This document shows, in pieces, positions 25,059-38,662 of a stretch of DNA of 64,000 nucleotides (position 1 is the stretch's first letter; the number at the start of each line of letters is the position of its first letter). The notes beneath the pieces were generated by a model. That model made no database searches. It saw only the letters and a list, made by a program, of their open reading frames with translations, and had not been told where the DNA came from. Position numbers and translations under genes: made by a program. The stretch lies in contig NZ_AP019367.1 in the NCBI RefSeq assembly GCF_003966955.1, positions 1,674,001-1,738,000 of the forward strand. The letters are read 5' to 3'. Origin of the DNA: Parolsenella catena (lineage in GTDB: Bacteria; Actinomycetota; Coriobacteriia; Coriobacteriales; Atopobiaceae).

Positions 25059-25921
25059 TAGGCGACCTCCTCCTCAAGCTTCTTGACCTGCTCGTTAAGA
25101 GCGTCGACGGCATCCTGGGCGGTCTTCTTGAGCTCAGGCGTGTTGAACTTGGGAGCGTGGTTGCTCTCCATCTCCTCGAAGGCCTTGACGCCAGCGCCCT
25201 TGACGGTGTCGAGGATGATGCAGAGGGCCTCGCCCTTGTGCTGCTTGGCCTCGGTGATGGCGGCATCGACGGCCACGACGTCCTGGCCGTTGACCTTCTG
25301 GGTGTAGAAGCCGAAGGACTGCATCTTGGCGACGTAGTCGAACGGGTTCATGATGTCCTTGGTCCAACCGTCAAGCTGACGCTTGTTGTCGTCGATGAAG
25401 ACGATGAGGTTGTCCATCTTGTAGTTGGCGATGTACTGGAAGGCCTCCCAGCACTGGCCCTCGTTGAGCTCGCCGTCGCCCACGATGAGGTAGGTGTAGG
25501 CATCGGAGCCCTTCTTGGCGAGGGCGGTGGCGATGCCGGCAGCCGTGGAGCAGCCCTGGCCAAGGGAGCCCGTCGTCATGTCGACGCCCGGGGTCTTGGT
25601 GCGGTCGGGGTGGCTCGGCAGGTTGGTGCCGCCGTCGTTCAGCGTGAAGAGCATGTCACGGTCGAAGAAACCGCGCTCGGCGAGGACAGAGTACCAGGCG
25701 GGGCCGGCGTGGCCCTTGGAGAGCACGAGGCGGTCGCGGTCCTCCCACTTGGGGTTCTTGGGATCGTGCTTGAGCTGCTTGCCGTACAGAACGGCCATGA
25801 CCTCGACGATGGAGAGCGAGCCGCCCAGGTGGCCATAGCCACGGTGCAGCAGCATCTCGACGACGTCGCGACGAACCTTGGCCGCGAGCAGCTCGAGCTC
25901 CTTCTGCTCCTTCTCTTCCAT
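25058..25921 (-). CDS. Transketolase, N-terminal subunit
   Basis: 287 residues with the thiamine-diphosphate domain: RGYGHLGGSLSIVEVMAVLYG, SKGHAGPAWYSVLAERG, TGSLGQGCSTAAGIA, and the ThDP/Mg motif GDGELNEGQCWEA ... DDN. The ATG at 25921 has AAAGGAG four bases upstream; longer in-frame starts lack one. Forms one enzyme with the C-terminal subunit that follows. Confidence 0.94.
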   Translation of the reverse strand: MEEKEQKELELLAAKVRRDVVEMLLHRGYGHLGGSLSIVEVMAVLYGKQLKHDPKNPKWEDRDRLVLSKGHAGPAWYSVLAERGFFDRDMLFTLNDGGTNLPSHPDRTKTPGVDMTTGSLGQGCSTAAGIATALAKKGSDAYTYLIVGDGELNEGQCWEAFQYIANYKMDNLIVFIDDNKRQLDGWTKDIMNPFDYVAKMQSFGFYTQKVNGQDVVAVDAAITEAKQHKGEALCIILDTVKGAGVKAFEEMESNHAPKFNTPELKKTAQDAVDALNEQVKKLEEEVA

Positions 25922-26132
25922 GAGACTCCTTTGGTCTAATGGTTTACCGACAGACAAAACGTTGCCTTCCAGAGAAACGTTCGGTGAGAGTGTATCCCAT
26001 GCGCATGCGAGCCGTAGCATTATTTTTAGTTTTTTCGCAACAAACCTGCAGGTGAAAGGCTTAACCCGATGTATTTAGGCGAGTTGGCCTCGCCCTTCAC
26101 AATGCGTGCAAATTCCGCCCTGACGCATAGCT

Positions 26133-26158
26133 CGGGCGCCCGCCTTCGCGGACGCCCG
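26133..26158 (-). terminator. Hairpin downstream of prfB
   Basis: CGGGCGCCCG / CGGACGCCCG, nine of ten pairs, with a six-base loop, in the 265-bp gap between the transketolase start and the prfB stop codon. No T-run follows in the prfB direction, so efficiency is uncertain. Confidence 0.45.
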
Positions 26159-26186
26159 TCCGGACAAACGCTCTTGTTTTGTATGG

Positions 26187-27320
26187 CTATTGCTCGTCTT
26201 CGACGGAGACGGGCTCTCGTCCGCCCACGACCCAGCGGTGATACGCCGTGACGAACGGGTCGAGGTCGCCGTCAGAGAGAACCGAGTCAACATTGCCCGT
26301 CTCACAGCCAGTGCGCAGATCCTTGACCATCTGATAGGGGTACAGAACGTAGCTCCTGATCTGGTTGCCAAAGCCAATGTCGTGCTTGGGCCCGCGCAGC
26401 TCGTCGAGCGCCTCGGCACGCTTCTGCAGCTCGAGCTCATAGAGCTTGGAGCGGAGGATGCTCATGCACGTGGCCTTGTTCTGGATCTGGCTGCGCTCGT
26501 TCTGGCACGTGACGACGATGCCCGTGGGCAAGTGCGTCACACGCACGGCAGAGTCAGTCGTGTTGACACCCTGGCCGCCCGGGCCGCTCGCATGGTACAC
26601 GTCGACGCGGATCTCGTCGGGCGCAATCTTGACCTCGATGTCGTCCGGCAGGACTGGGAGGACCTCGACGCCCGCAAAGGTGGTCTGGCGGCGCTTCTTG
26701 GCATCCGTGGGAGAGATGCGAACGAGGCGATGAACGCCCTGCTCCGCCCGAAGCATGCCATAGGCGTTCTTGCCGCTCACCGTGAACGTCGCTCGGTCGA
26801 TGCCGATGACCTCGGCGGCTGGCGCATCGTTGACCGTGACCTTCCATCCACGACGCTCGCAGTAGCGTAGATACATGTGCAGCAGCATACTGCACCAGTC
26901 CTGCGCCTCAAGGCCGCCCTGGCCTGGCGTGACGCTCACGATCGCGTCACCCTGGTCGAACTCTCCGGTGAACCAGCTCGTGAGCTCTAGCTCGGACAGG
27001 TCGTGCTCGAGAGACGACGCGGTTGCCTCGGCCTCCGCAAGGAGGTCGTCGTCGCCCATCTCGACACCGAGCTCAAAGGCGGCTTGTGCGTCGTCAAGCT
27101 TGGCGTGCGCCGCCTCGATGCCGGCGACGTCATCCTTCGCCTTGGCGAGACGCGCCATGGTCTGACGAGCGGCATTGGCGTCGTCCCAAAAACCCGGCTC
27201 GGTGCTGCGCCGCTCAAGGTCAGAGACAAGCGCCCTGCTCTCGTCCACGTGCAGATAGCCCTCGACCTCGGCGAGCCTGTCAGCGAGCTCGCCGAGGCGC
27301 TCTTGAGTCATCTCGGCCAC
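26187..27320 (-). CDS. prfB: Peptide chain release factor 2, with SPT instead of SPF
   Basis: RF2 ends translation at UGA and UAA. About 377 residues, with GPGGQGVNTTDSAVRVTH (catalytic GGQ) and the RF2-type tail NQIRSYVLYPYQMVKDLRTG. The stop-codon recognition tripeptide, normally SPF, reads SPT (RISPTDAKKRRQTTF; codons at 26706-26714). Actinobacterial relatives I know have SPFD here, so the threonine is unusual. There is no programmed frameshift site; the frame is continuous. The GTG at 27320 was chosen because GGGAG lies nine bases upstream, whereas the ATG at 27311 has no site; the GTG overlaps the secA stop codon, so the two genes are coupled. Confidence 0.95.
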   Translation of the reverse strand: MAEMTQERLGELADRLAEVEGYLHVDESRALVSDLERRSTEPGFWDDANAARQTMARLAKAKDDVAGIEAAHAKLDDAQAAFELGVEMGDDDLLAEAEATASSLEHDLSELELTSWFTGEFDQGDAIVSVTPGQGGLEAQDWCSMLLHMYLRYCERRGWKVTVNDAPAAEVIGIDRATFTVSGKNAYGMLRAEQGVHRLVRISPTDAKKRRQTTFAGVEVLPVLPDDIEVKIAPDEIRVDVYHASGPGGQGVNTTDSAVRVTHLPTGIVVTCQNERSQIQNKATCMSILRSKLYELELQKRAEALDELRGPKHDIGFGNQIRSYVLYPYQMVKDLRTGCETGNVDSVLSDGDLDPFVTAYHRWVVGGREPVSVEDEQ

Positions 27321-30154
27321 TATCGGTTTCTCCCATGGCAGTTCTTGAACTTCTTGCCGCTTCCACAGGGACAAGGATCGTTACGGCCCACGCCCACATA
27401 GGGATCGGGGTCATCTGCCTTGCGATAGGTGTGGGGCTTTGCCTCGGAGGCCTTGGGCGAGGGCGCGTTCGCCTCGCGACGCTCCGCGTGCGCGCCCTGC
27501 GCGGGACGCGCGTTGGCACGGGCCCGAGAGAACACGGAGCCCCTGGTCCCCTCGGCGCCATCGACCTCGGCAGGGCCTGAGTAGTTGGCCCCGTCGAGCG
27601 CGGAGGGAGCCGGCGTGGCGGCGGCAACCGGAGCCGTGTTGCGGCGGATGTGGAGCATCGTGCGCAGGAAGTCCTCGTACATCGTGTCAACGAGCTGGCC
27701 AAAGGCGGCGTACGCCTCCTGCTTGTACTCGACGAGCGGATCGCGCTGGCCAAAGCCTCTCAGGCCAATGCCCGTCTTGAGATAGTCCATCTCCTGCAAG
27801 TAGGCCATCCAGCGGGTGTCGATGACACGGAGCATGACCTGCGTCGCGAGGCGGTGCGTGATGTCTTCGCCAAGATCCTCGGTGCGCTTGGCATACAGGT
27901 CGGAGACATAGGCGTCCACGGCGCTTACGACGTCGGCCGTATCGGCCTCCTTGGAGAACTCGGGCAGGTCGTCAACGCCCGCGAGCTCGTTCAGCCAGGA
28001 GCGGAGGCCGTCGAGGTCCCAGTCCTCGCTTGCCGTGCCCTCTGGGCAGTACTCACGGACTTCCCTCTCGACCGTAGCGCTCGTGACCTCGGAGATGTGC
28101 TCGATGAGATCCTTGCCATCGAGAATCTTGTTGCGCTCCTCGTAGATGACCTGACGCTGCTGGTTCATGACGTCGTCGTAGTCAAGGACGCTCTTGCGCA
28201 TGGCATAGTTGATCTCCTCGACCTTGCGCTGGGCGCCTTCGATGGCCTTGCTGACCATCTTCGCCTTAAGCGGCATGTCGGGCGGCATGTCGTACTTCGC
28301 CATGAGTGCACCAATGCGATCCATGCGATCGGCGCCGAACAGGCGCATGAGGTCGTCCTCGAGCGAAAGATAGAACTGGGTCTCGCCGGGGTCTCCCTGA
28401 CGGCCGGCACGGCCGCGAAGCTGGTTGTCGATTCGGCGGCTTTCGTGACGCTCGGTACCGATGACGGCAAGGCCGCCGACAGCGAGCACGCGCTCGCGCT
28501 CGGCCGAGCAGATCTCACGCGCCTTCTTGCGGGCCTCGGCAAGCTGCTCGGGAGTTGCGATGTCCGCCGGAGTGCCGGCCTCGGCCAGCATCTCGTCGGC
28601 GAGCTCATCCGGGTTGCCTCCAAGCAGGATGTCCGTGCCTCGTCCGGCCATGTTCGTGGCGATCGTGACGGCGCCCTCGCGACCCGCCTGAGCCACGATC
28701 TGCGCCTCGCGCTCGTGGAACTTGGCGTTGAGGACCTCGTGCTTGATACCACGAGTGGTCAGCATCTTCGAGAGCTTCTCGGAGCTCTCGATGGAGACGG
28801 TTCCCACGAGCACCGGTTGGCCCTTGGCATGGCGCCGCTCAACGTCATCGGCAACCGCGTTGAACTTGTACTCGATGGTGCGGTAGATTCTGTCGTCATG
28901 GTCAACGCGCACGACCGGCTTGTTGGGCGGAATCTCAGTGACCGGCAGCTTGTAAATCTCACGGAACTCAGCATCCTCGGTCATGGCGGTGCCCGTCATG
29001 CCGGAGAGCTTGTCGTAGAGGCGGAAGTAGTTCTGCAGGGTGATGGTGGCAAGCGTCTGGTTCTCCTCGCGAACGAGCACGCCCTCCTTGGCCTCCACTG
29101 CCTGGTGCAGACCCTCGGACCAGCGCCTGCCCTCCATAATGCGGCCCGTGAACTCATCGACGATCTTGACCTCGCCGTCGATGACCACGTAGTCCTTGTC
29201 GCGATGGAACATGTACTGCGCCTTCAAGGCCTGCTGAAGGTGGTTCGCAAGCTGGCCGGAGAGGTCGCTGTAGATTTCAACGCCAAGGCGCTGCTCGATC
29301 TTGCGCAGACCACGCTCCGTGGCCGCAATCGTGTGCTTGGCCTCATCCATGATGTAGTCGCCGTCAGGCTCGGGAACAGGACCGCCAAGCGGGTCGCGCT
29401 CCGGCTCCTCGCCTCGCTCGAGGCCGCGGACGGCACGCGCAAACTCCTTGTAGGTGTCCGCCGACTTCGTGCCAGCACCAGAGATGATGAGCGGCGTACG
29501 GGCCTCGTCGATGAGAATCGAGTCAACCTCGTCCACGATGGCAAACTTGTGCCCGCGCTGAACACGCATATCGGCACGCATAACCATGTTGTCACGCAGA
29601 TAGTCGAAACCGAACTCAGAGTTCGTTCCATAGGTAATGTCTGCCGCGTAGGCAGGCCGCTTGTCTGCAAGCGGCATTCCGTTTTGGAGCAGGCCAACCT
29701 CGAGGCCAAGGAAGTTGTAGAGCTTGCCCATCCACTCGGAGTCTCGCCTTGCGAGGTAATCGTTAACCGTAACGATGTGCACGCCATCGCCGGCAATGCC
29801 GTTGAGATAGCCTGCGAGCGTGGAGACAAGCGTCTTGCCCTCGCCCGTCTTCATCTCGGCAATGGTGCCGCGATGCAGCGCAATGCCGCCAACAACCTGC
29901 ACGTCAAAGTGGCGCATTCCGAGCACTCGATCGGATGCCTCGCGAGCGCAGGCGAAAGCCTCGGGGAGAAGGTCATCAAGCGACTCGCCGTTGGCATGCC
30001 GTTCCCTAAACCTTACGGTCTGCCCCGCAAGTTCCTCATCATCCATCTTCGCAAACGTATCGCCAAGCGATGACACCTTTGCTGCAATGGAGTTGTACTC
30101 CCTCAGCTCCTTGTCGGAGCCGATGGAGAGGATCTTTGAGAAGAGACCTGCCAT
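27320..30154 (-). CDS. secA: Preprotein translocase ATPase SecA
   Basis: 944-residue motor of the Sec export pathway. Walker A MKTGEGKTL (101-109), Walker B VDEVDSILIDEART, the helicase motif NMAGRGTDILLGGN and the SRRIDNQLRGRAGRQGDPG region are intact. The tail ends in the zinc-binding NDPCPCGSGKKFKNCHGRNR used for SecB/ribosome contacts, preceded by a variable Ala/Arg-rich linker. AGGAAAA lies three bases before the ATG. It is the upstream partner of prfB. Confidence 0.98.
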   Translation of the reverse strand: MAGLFSKILSIGSDKELREYNSIAAKVSSLGDTFAKMDDEELAGQTVRFRERHANGESLDDLLPEAFACAREASDRVLGMRHFDVQVVGGIALHRGTIAEMKTGEGKTLVSTLAGYLNGIAGDGVHIVTVNDYLARRDSEWMGKLYNFLGLEVGLLQNGMPLADKRPAYAADITYGTNSEFGFDYLRDNMVMRADMRVQRGHKFAIVDEVDSILIDEARTPLIISGAGTKSADTYKEFARAVRGLERGEEPERDPLGGPVPEPDGDYIMDEAKHTIAATERGLRKIEQRLGVEIYSDLSGQLANHLQQALKAQYMFHRDKDYVVIDGEVKIVDEFTGRIMEGRRWSEGLHQAVEAKEGVLVREENQTLATITLQNYFRLYDKLSGMTGTAMTEDAEFREIYKLPVTEIPPNKPVVRVDHDDRIYRTIEYKFNAVADDVERRHAKGQPVLVGTVSIESSEKLSKMLTTRGIKHEVLNAKFHEREAQIVAQAGREGAVTIATNMAGRGTDILLGGNPDELADEMLAEAGTPADIATPEQLAEARKKAREICSAERERVLAVGGLAVIGTERHESRRIDNQLRGRAGRQGDPGETQFYLSLEDDLMRLFGADRMDRIGALMAKYDMPPDMPLKAKMVSKAIEGAQRKVEEINYAMRKSVLDYDDVMNQQRQVIYEERNKILDGKDLIEHISEVTSATVEREVREYCPEGTASEDWDLDGLRSWLNELAGVDDLPEFSKEADTADVVSAVDAYVSDLYAKRTEDLGEDITHRLATQVMLRVIDTRWMAYLQEMDYLKTGIGLRGFGQRDPLVEYKQEAYAAFGQLVDTMYEDFLRTMLHIRRNTAPVAAATPAPSALDGANYSGPAEVDGAEGTRGSVFSRARANARPAQGAHAERREANAPSPKASEAKPHTYRKADDPDPYVGVGRNDPCPCGSGKKFKNCHGRNR

Positions 30155-30282
30155 GGCTTTTCCTGCTTACTCTCACGTACGGACTTGGCCTTCGCATGCG
30201 GGACATGCGCTTATATCTTTAAGCCTTTCCACTTTATCGTTACTCTCAATCGGACGCATCTCAGGCGCCGCCCAACCTCCGA

Positions 30283-30299
30283 TGCGCACAATTTGCGCA
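30283..30299. repeat. Two TGCGCA direct repeats 11 bp apart
   Basis: TGCGCA at 30283 and again at 30294, one helical turn apart, in the 151-bp gap upstream of secA and downstream of the BTAD regulator gene. SARP-type regulators bind direct repeats with 11-bp periodicity, so this is a speculative site. Confidence 0.3.
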
Positions 30300-30305
30300 C
30301 CGTTT

Positions 30306-33149
30306 TTATCCTATTCTCTTTGCGCTCTGCGCAAACCATGCGGCCTGATGAGCATCGCGCAGCCTCGTCGCCGCCTCGACCCCGGCAAGCATCGCATCTC
30401 GGTATCGCCTCGCAAGCTCCTCGTGCCTATCCCTAAACCTTCCCGTCGAATCATTGGCCGGCACATAACTGCCGCCGTTATACATTCCTTCCAAAGCAAC
30501 GCACAGGGCTATGACCTCGCTGCCCTCGGCCTTCCTCGAGACGACATGACGGGCGATCCGCTCGAACTCGTCTACGTCGCAGCTCACGAGCTCATCATCA
30601 AGCCAGATCTGGCCGAGCTCGCCAAGAACGAACCTGTTGTCCGACGTCGTCTGCCCTAACGTCGAACGCAGCGAGCTCAGCACCGTGTAGAGACTTTCCC
30701 TTCCACGCGCCAGGTCCGAATCAGGCCACAGCAACCCGATTGCCTCATGTCTTTGAATGAGATGCCCAGGAGCCAGCGCCAGCAGAGCCAGCAGCATCTT
30801 TGCCTGCCTACGCGTCCAGTTTCGCTCCGGTATGCGGATACCGTCCTTCCAAGCCGCCACTCCCCCGCCAAGCACGCTGATGTTCAGATGGGCGCCGGTG
30901 TCGCCGTTGGGCATTGACCGCCGTTGGTGGGAGCGCGCCGGCACCATGTGAGCCTGCGACGGCGCGGCTCCCTTCCATGAAAGGGGCAGCTTCTCCGCCA
31001 TTTTCGCCCCATGGGCTCTATCGGCATCAGAGACCCGAGAGGCAATCGCCATCACGCCATTCCTGGGAGATATCCCTCTCATCTCAAGTATCATGTCATC
31101 AGGTGCCGCTTCGTCCTCAGAGCCAGTCAGGGCATGGAAGCGGTCGAGAGCTGACATATCAGGCGAGCATGTCACATTTGGATTCACGGCATCAAGAGAC
31201 ACTCTTTCTCCGAGACCGCGAAGCGCGCAGCGCTCGGCCATTCTTGCGAGGGCCAGGGCATCTCCTTCCTCCAATCGCTCGGAGATTCTCATGGCCTCGT
31301 TTGCCCTTACGTGTGCGTGCTGGAATTGCCCGCGAAGGGAATAGCCCAAGGAGAGCAACGAGGTTCCCCACATGACAAGCCGAGTCTTCCCCGATGTACG
31401 CCAGCGTATGAGCACGCGGTTCTCGTTCTCGATGTCTTTTCGCTCCCCAGCCACGATTTCAGATAGCTCGCACATAGCTCTGGCCTGTTCGGAAAGCGCA
31501 GTCATGCCCGCCTCGGCCAGCAGTTTGGACGCCGTTCTGAACGAGACGGAATCCCTTTGACTCACGGGGCTACCGATGATCAGCCCAAGCATTTCGAAGT
31601 CGCGGCACAACAGGGCCGAAAAGAGAGACGGACCCTCGTTTGGCTGTTCTCTGAGCTCCTGCACAAGCACAAGCTCGCGAAAAGCCTCTAGCGAAGCACC
31701 ATTCATTGCAAGCAGAAGCGAACGAACGTGGTGGTACAGCTTTGAGGACAACAGATCGTTCAATTTGAGTACCTCCGGCTCAAGCTCATCGAGCGAAGAG
31801 GCAATCTCTGCGAGGCTTGCCTCTGATTCGATGCCTTGGCACAACTCAAGGAGCCGAACGTGAAGTTCGGTTTTCCTTGGAATGGCGCGCGAATTTCCCG
31901 GCGCAATGCCCCGTATTCGATTATTTGGCGAGGGAACCCCGAGTACGTCCAGCACAATTCGAGCAACGGAATCAATATCCTGAGCGCACTCGTTCGACAC
32001 GGTTATGACCAAGCCGAGATGGCCGGCATCAATGAGTTCGAGAGGATGGTCCAGTACGCGGCCTGCAACCAGAGAGGAGCCAGAACAAAGCGAAGCAAGC
32101 ATGCCAGCCCTTCGATATCTGCCCTGGCTCATGAGCATCATGACAATGTCCGGGAGAATCTGGCCCCCTCGAGGAACTTGGTCCATAGCTTGACTAAGAA
32201 CGCGCACAATCGCAGGCTCGCTCATGCAAACACAATCGAAAGAGCCAGAATCGAGTCTGAGCCCAAGCAACGGACACCCCTGTGCGATTTCATTCGCCAA
32301 ATCACTCGAAACCCTTACGCCACACGCCCTCAAATGATCAAGGTTGCCAGAACCAAATGCGCACATAGCAAAGCGAATGAGCCACTCCTCGCTTATGAGG
32401 TTCGGCCTCAAAGCGGCCATATATAGCTCAAACGCACAATCATCCCATCCACCGGGAAAAGAACCTGCACGCAAAGCCATTTCTCCGGTTCTAATCACAT
32501 CAACAAGCGCCGGAATTCCGTGAGAGGCGGCCTTAATAGACTCAAAGGACAGCCCGCTCTTTTTTCCACACCACTTGCGCATTTCCGAGCCAGTTAATAC
32601 AAGATCACGCGCCTCAAATACGCGACAGTGAGGGAGATAGTCAATGAGATAAGAGTAGTCGGGTGACATCAGAACGAGAACGTGAACACCAGCAAGGATT
32701 GCGCCAGCGATATGCTTTGCAGCACGAGCTGCAATCCCTTCATCGACGATGTTGAATCCATCAAGCACGAGAAGTCCAGATGGCTGCGAGCCCAGTCCCT
32801 GAGACATCTCCACGATTCTTGTGACAGACTTGCTAATGCGCCGGCAAATCGCGGACGCAGACTTAACGTTGAGCTTAACGCGAATGGCCTCAAGCCCAGC
32901 GTCCACATAAGAAGTCCCAACAAGCCGAGAAACGCAATGCGCCCCCAAACCAGGCTCGGCACACAAGACAACAAGAGAATCACGGTCGAGCGCGGATGTA
33001 ATTGCCCGTTGGACTGCAGGACGCCTAACGAGACGCACTAAAGGCAGAGGCTGACCATCTTTACGCAGAGACAAGGAATCGCTCGAAACGTCAGCAGGAC
33101 AAGACCGCTCAAAGGAACCAGTCTTCCGTGTGTCAAAATCGCCCTTCAT
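30306..33149 (-). CDS. Large STAND-like regulator with C-terminal winged helix and BTAD
   Basis: 947 residues. Residues 40-330 resemble a STAND/MalT-type NTPase: VLCAEPGLGAHCVSRL is at the P-loop position, but the usual GK[ST] is GAH, so ATP binding may be lost; GLLVLDGFN resembles Walker B. The middle is helical. Residues 745-830 form an OmpR-like winged helix (RRQAKMLLALLALAPGHLIQRHEAIGLLWP) and about 850-947 a short BTAD domain as in SARP activators (VDEFERIARHVVS ... ARRYRDAMLAGVEA). SARPs carry the DNA-binding domain first; here it is last, and the BTAD is shorter than usual. AGGGAGGG precedes the ATG by five bases. Target unknown; neighbours are rRNA genes and secA. Confidence 0.8.
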   Translation of the reverse strand: MKGDFDTRKTGSFERSCPADVSSDSLSLRKDGQPLPLVRLVRRPAVQRAITSALDRDSLVVLCAEPGLGAHCVSRLVGTSYVDAGLEAIRVKLNVKSASAICRRISKSVTRIVEMSQGLGSQPSGLLVLDGFNIVDEGIAARAAKHIAGAILAGVHVLVLMSPDYSYLIDYLPHCRVFEARDLVLTGSEMRKWCGKKSGLSFESIKAASHGIPALVDVIRTGEMALRAGSFPGGWDDCAFELYMAALRPNLISEEWLIRFAMCAFGSGNLDHLRACGVRVSSDLANEIAQGCPLLGLRLDSGSFDCVCMSEPAIVRVLSQAMDQVPRGGQILPDIVMMLMSQGRYRRAGMLASLCSGSSLVAGRVLDHPLELIDAGHLGLVITVSNECAQDIDSVARIVLDVLGVPSPNNRIRGIAPGNSRAIPRKTELHVRLLELCQGIESEASLAEIASSLDELEPEVLKLNDLLSSKLYHHVRSLLLAMNGASLEAFRELVLVQELREQPNEGPSLFSALLCRDFEMLGLIIGSPVSQRDSVSFRTASKLLAEAGMTALSEQARAMCELSEIVAGERKDIENENRVLIRWRTSGKTRLVMWGTSLLSLGYSLRGQFQHAHVRANEAMRISERLEEGDALALARMAERCALRGLGERVSLDAVNPNVTCSPDMSALDRFHALTGSEDEAAPDDMILEMRGISPRNGVMAIASRVSDADRAHGAKMAEKLPLSWKGAAPSQAHMVPARSHQRRSMPNGDTGAHLNISVLGGGVAAWKDGIRIPERNWTRRQAKMLLALLALAPGHLIQRHEAIGLLWPDSDLARGRESLYTVLSSLRSTLGQTTSDNRFVLGELGQIWLDDELVSCDVDEFERIARHVVSRKAEGSEVIALCVALEGMYNGGSYVPANDSTGRFRDRHEELARRYRDAMLAGVEAATRLRDAHQAAWFAQSAKRIG

Positions 33150-33164
33150 AAGCGCCCTCCCTTA

Positions 33165-33188
33165 GTAGCGTTGGACCTGTAACGCTAC
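33165..33188. promoter_or_regulatory. Inverted repeat ahead of the BTAD regulator
   Basis: Perfect 8-bp arms GTAGCGTT / AACGCTAC with an 8-base spacer, ending 16 bases before the ATG and just upstream of its ribosome-binding site. Could be an operator or a leader hairpin. Confidence 0.45.
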
Positions 33189-33431
33189 GGCGAAGGAAAG
33201 CCCGAAACTATAAAAGGACGTATTTAGACGGCGAATGACTGTTGGGAAATTGTCAGATTTCTGTTAGAAGTAGTTCTAGCTGCGACTTTATGAAGAAAGA
33301 CAGCCCCGGCCGACTGAACTCGATCGAATTTAGTCGGCGAGCGGCTGCCGAGCATGACGGGAAGGCATCGCGAGGAGGCGACGGGGCATAGGCCAGGCAC
33401 GGCCGCATTCCATGGCCCACGCACAGCGAAA

Positions 33432-33462
33432 GGGGGGCCGCCCGGCGCGCGGGCGGCCCCCC
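33432..33462 (-). terminator. Terminator of the rRNA operon
   Basis: Very stable stem GGGGGGCCGCCCG / CGGGCGGCCCCCC with a five-base loop followed by TTT on the minus strand, 25 bases past the mature 5S end. Confidence 0.85.
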
Positions 33463-33487
33463 TCGGCACAGGAAAATGCCCCTCGTT

Positions 33488-33605
33488 GGTCAGCGACGTC
33501 CTGCTCTCCCACGGACTCACTCCGCAGTACCATCGGCGCTGGGGGGCTTAACTTCCGGGTTCGGAATGGGACCGGGTGTACCTCCCCCGCCATGGTCGCT
33601 GACCA
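33488..33605 (-). rRNA. rrf: 5S ribosomal RNA
   Basis: About 118 nt with paired ends GGTCAGCGAC / GTCGCTGACC and the internal signature CCCATTCCGAACCCGG then AAGTTAAGCCC. The pairing continues outside the mature RNA: 33475-33497 and 33595-33617 are perfect 23-bp complements, forming a precursor-processing stem. Ends are accurate to a few bases. Confidence 0.93.
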
Positions 33606-33724
33606 ACGAGGGGCATTCTGCTGTCAGGGGCCGGCCCGGCCGGGCCCTCAGGGCCGCACAGCGCGCAACGGGAAAAGGCGTGACCGCGCCCGACGACGGG
33701 TGACGCACCGCCACCTGGGAAGTC

Positions 33725-36685
<2,961 letters not shown>

Positions 36686-36887
36686 GGCGGGTCACGTCAC
36701 ATATCCATCGTACAGATGCGATCATGCTAGAAAATCTCGTTGCTACGCTATGCGGCTCTCAGGGTGCGGTCGGGGGCGAGCCCTCGGGACCGGACGCCGC
36801 GGCCTGCGGTCGCGCCAGTGGTAGCAGTTGGAGTGGACGGGCCGCCCCGTAGCAGGTGATGTTCCTTCTGGTGAGACGATTCTCCCT
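36686..36887. other. 16S-23S internal transcribed spacer, no tRNA
   Basis: About 200 bases. I could not find a tRNA cloverleaf on either strand. It contains short GC-rich pairing (GGTGCGGTCGGGGGCGAG area) likely to be part of precursor processing stems. Confidence 0.6.
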
Positions 36888-38408
<1,521 letters not shown>

Positions 38409-38662
38409 TATGGGGGCGTGAAGCCCCCACGCGTTTGAAAGCGGGTCCGACCCGTCGCTCCGATCGCTGCTATCGCTTCTCGGACTCATCCATCATTTAG
38501 GGAAAGGAATCGACGAGGCGCTTGTCGCGCACTCGCCAACCATCCTAGATAATAGTGCTGTCTGTAACTGGCGCGACCTCGTCGGTCGCGGTATCCGGTT
38601 CTCAGGGTTCGTCCCGCGCTCGGGCCGCCGGCATCTGCCGCCGCGCCGTCGCGCGAGGAGTT

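Larger units (their letters stand above)
33150..33487. other. Intergenic region between 5S rRNA and the BTAD regulator
   Basis: About 340 bases. It contains the regulator's leader with an inverted repeat (33165-33188), an AT-rich stretch (33200-33300) that probably holds its promoter though no clear -35/-10 pair is defensible, and the rRNA operon terminator (33432-33462). No gene seen. Confidence 0.5.

Noticed and set aside
27240-27320. Programmed +1 frameshift in prfB
   Set aside because: The reading frame is continuous from GTG to stop; no in-frame TGA with CTT before it is present.
36686-36887. tRNA-Ile or tRNA-Ala in the 16S-23S spacer
   Set aside because: No cloverleaf, T-loop or anticodon stem was found on either strand of the spacer.
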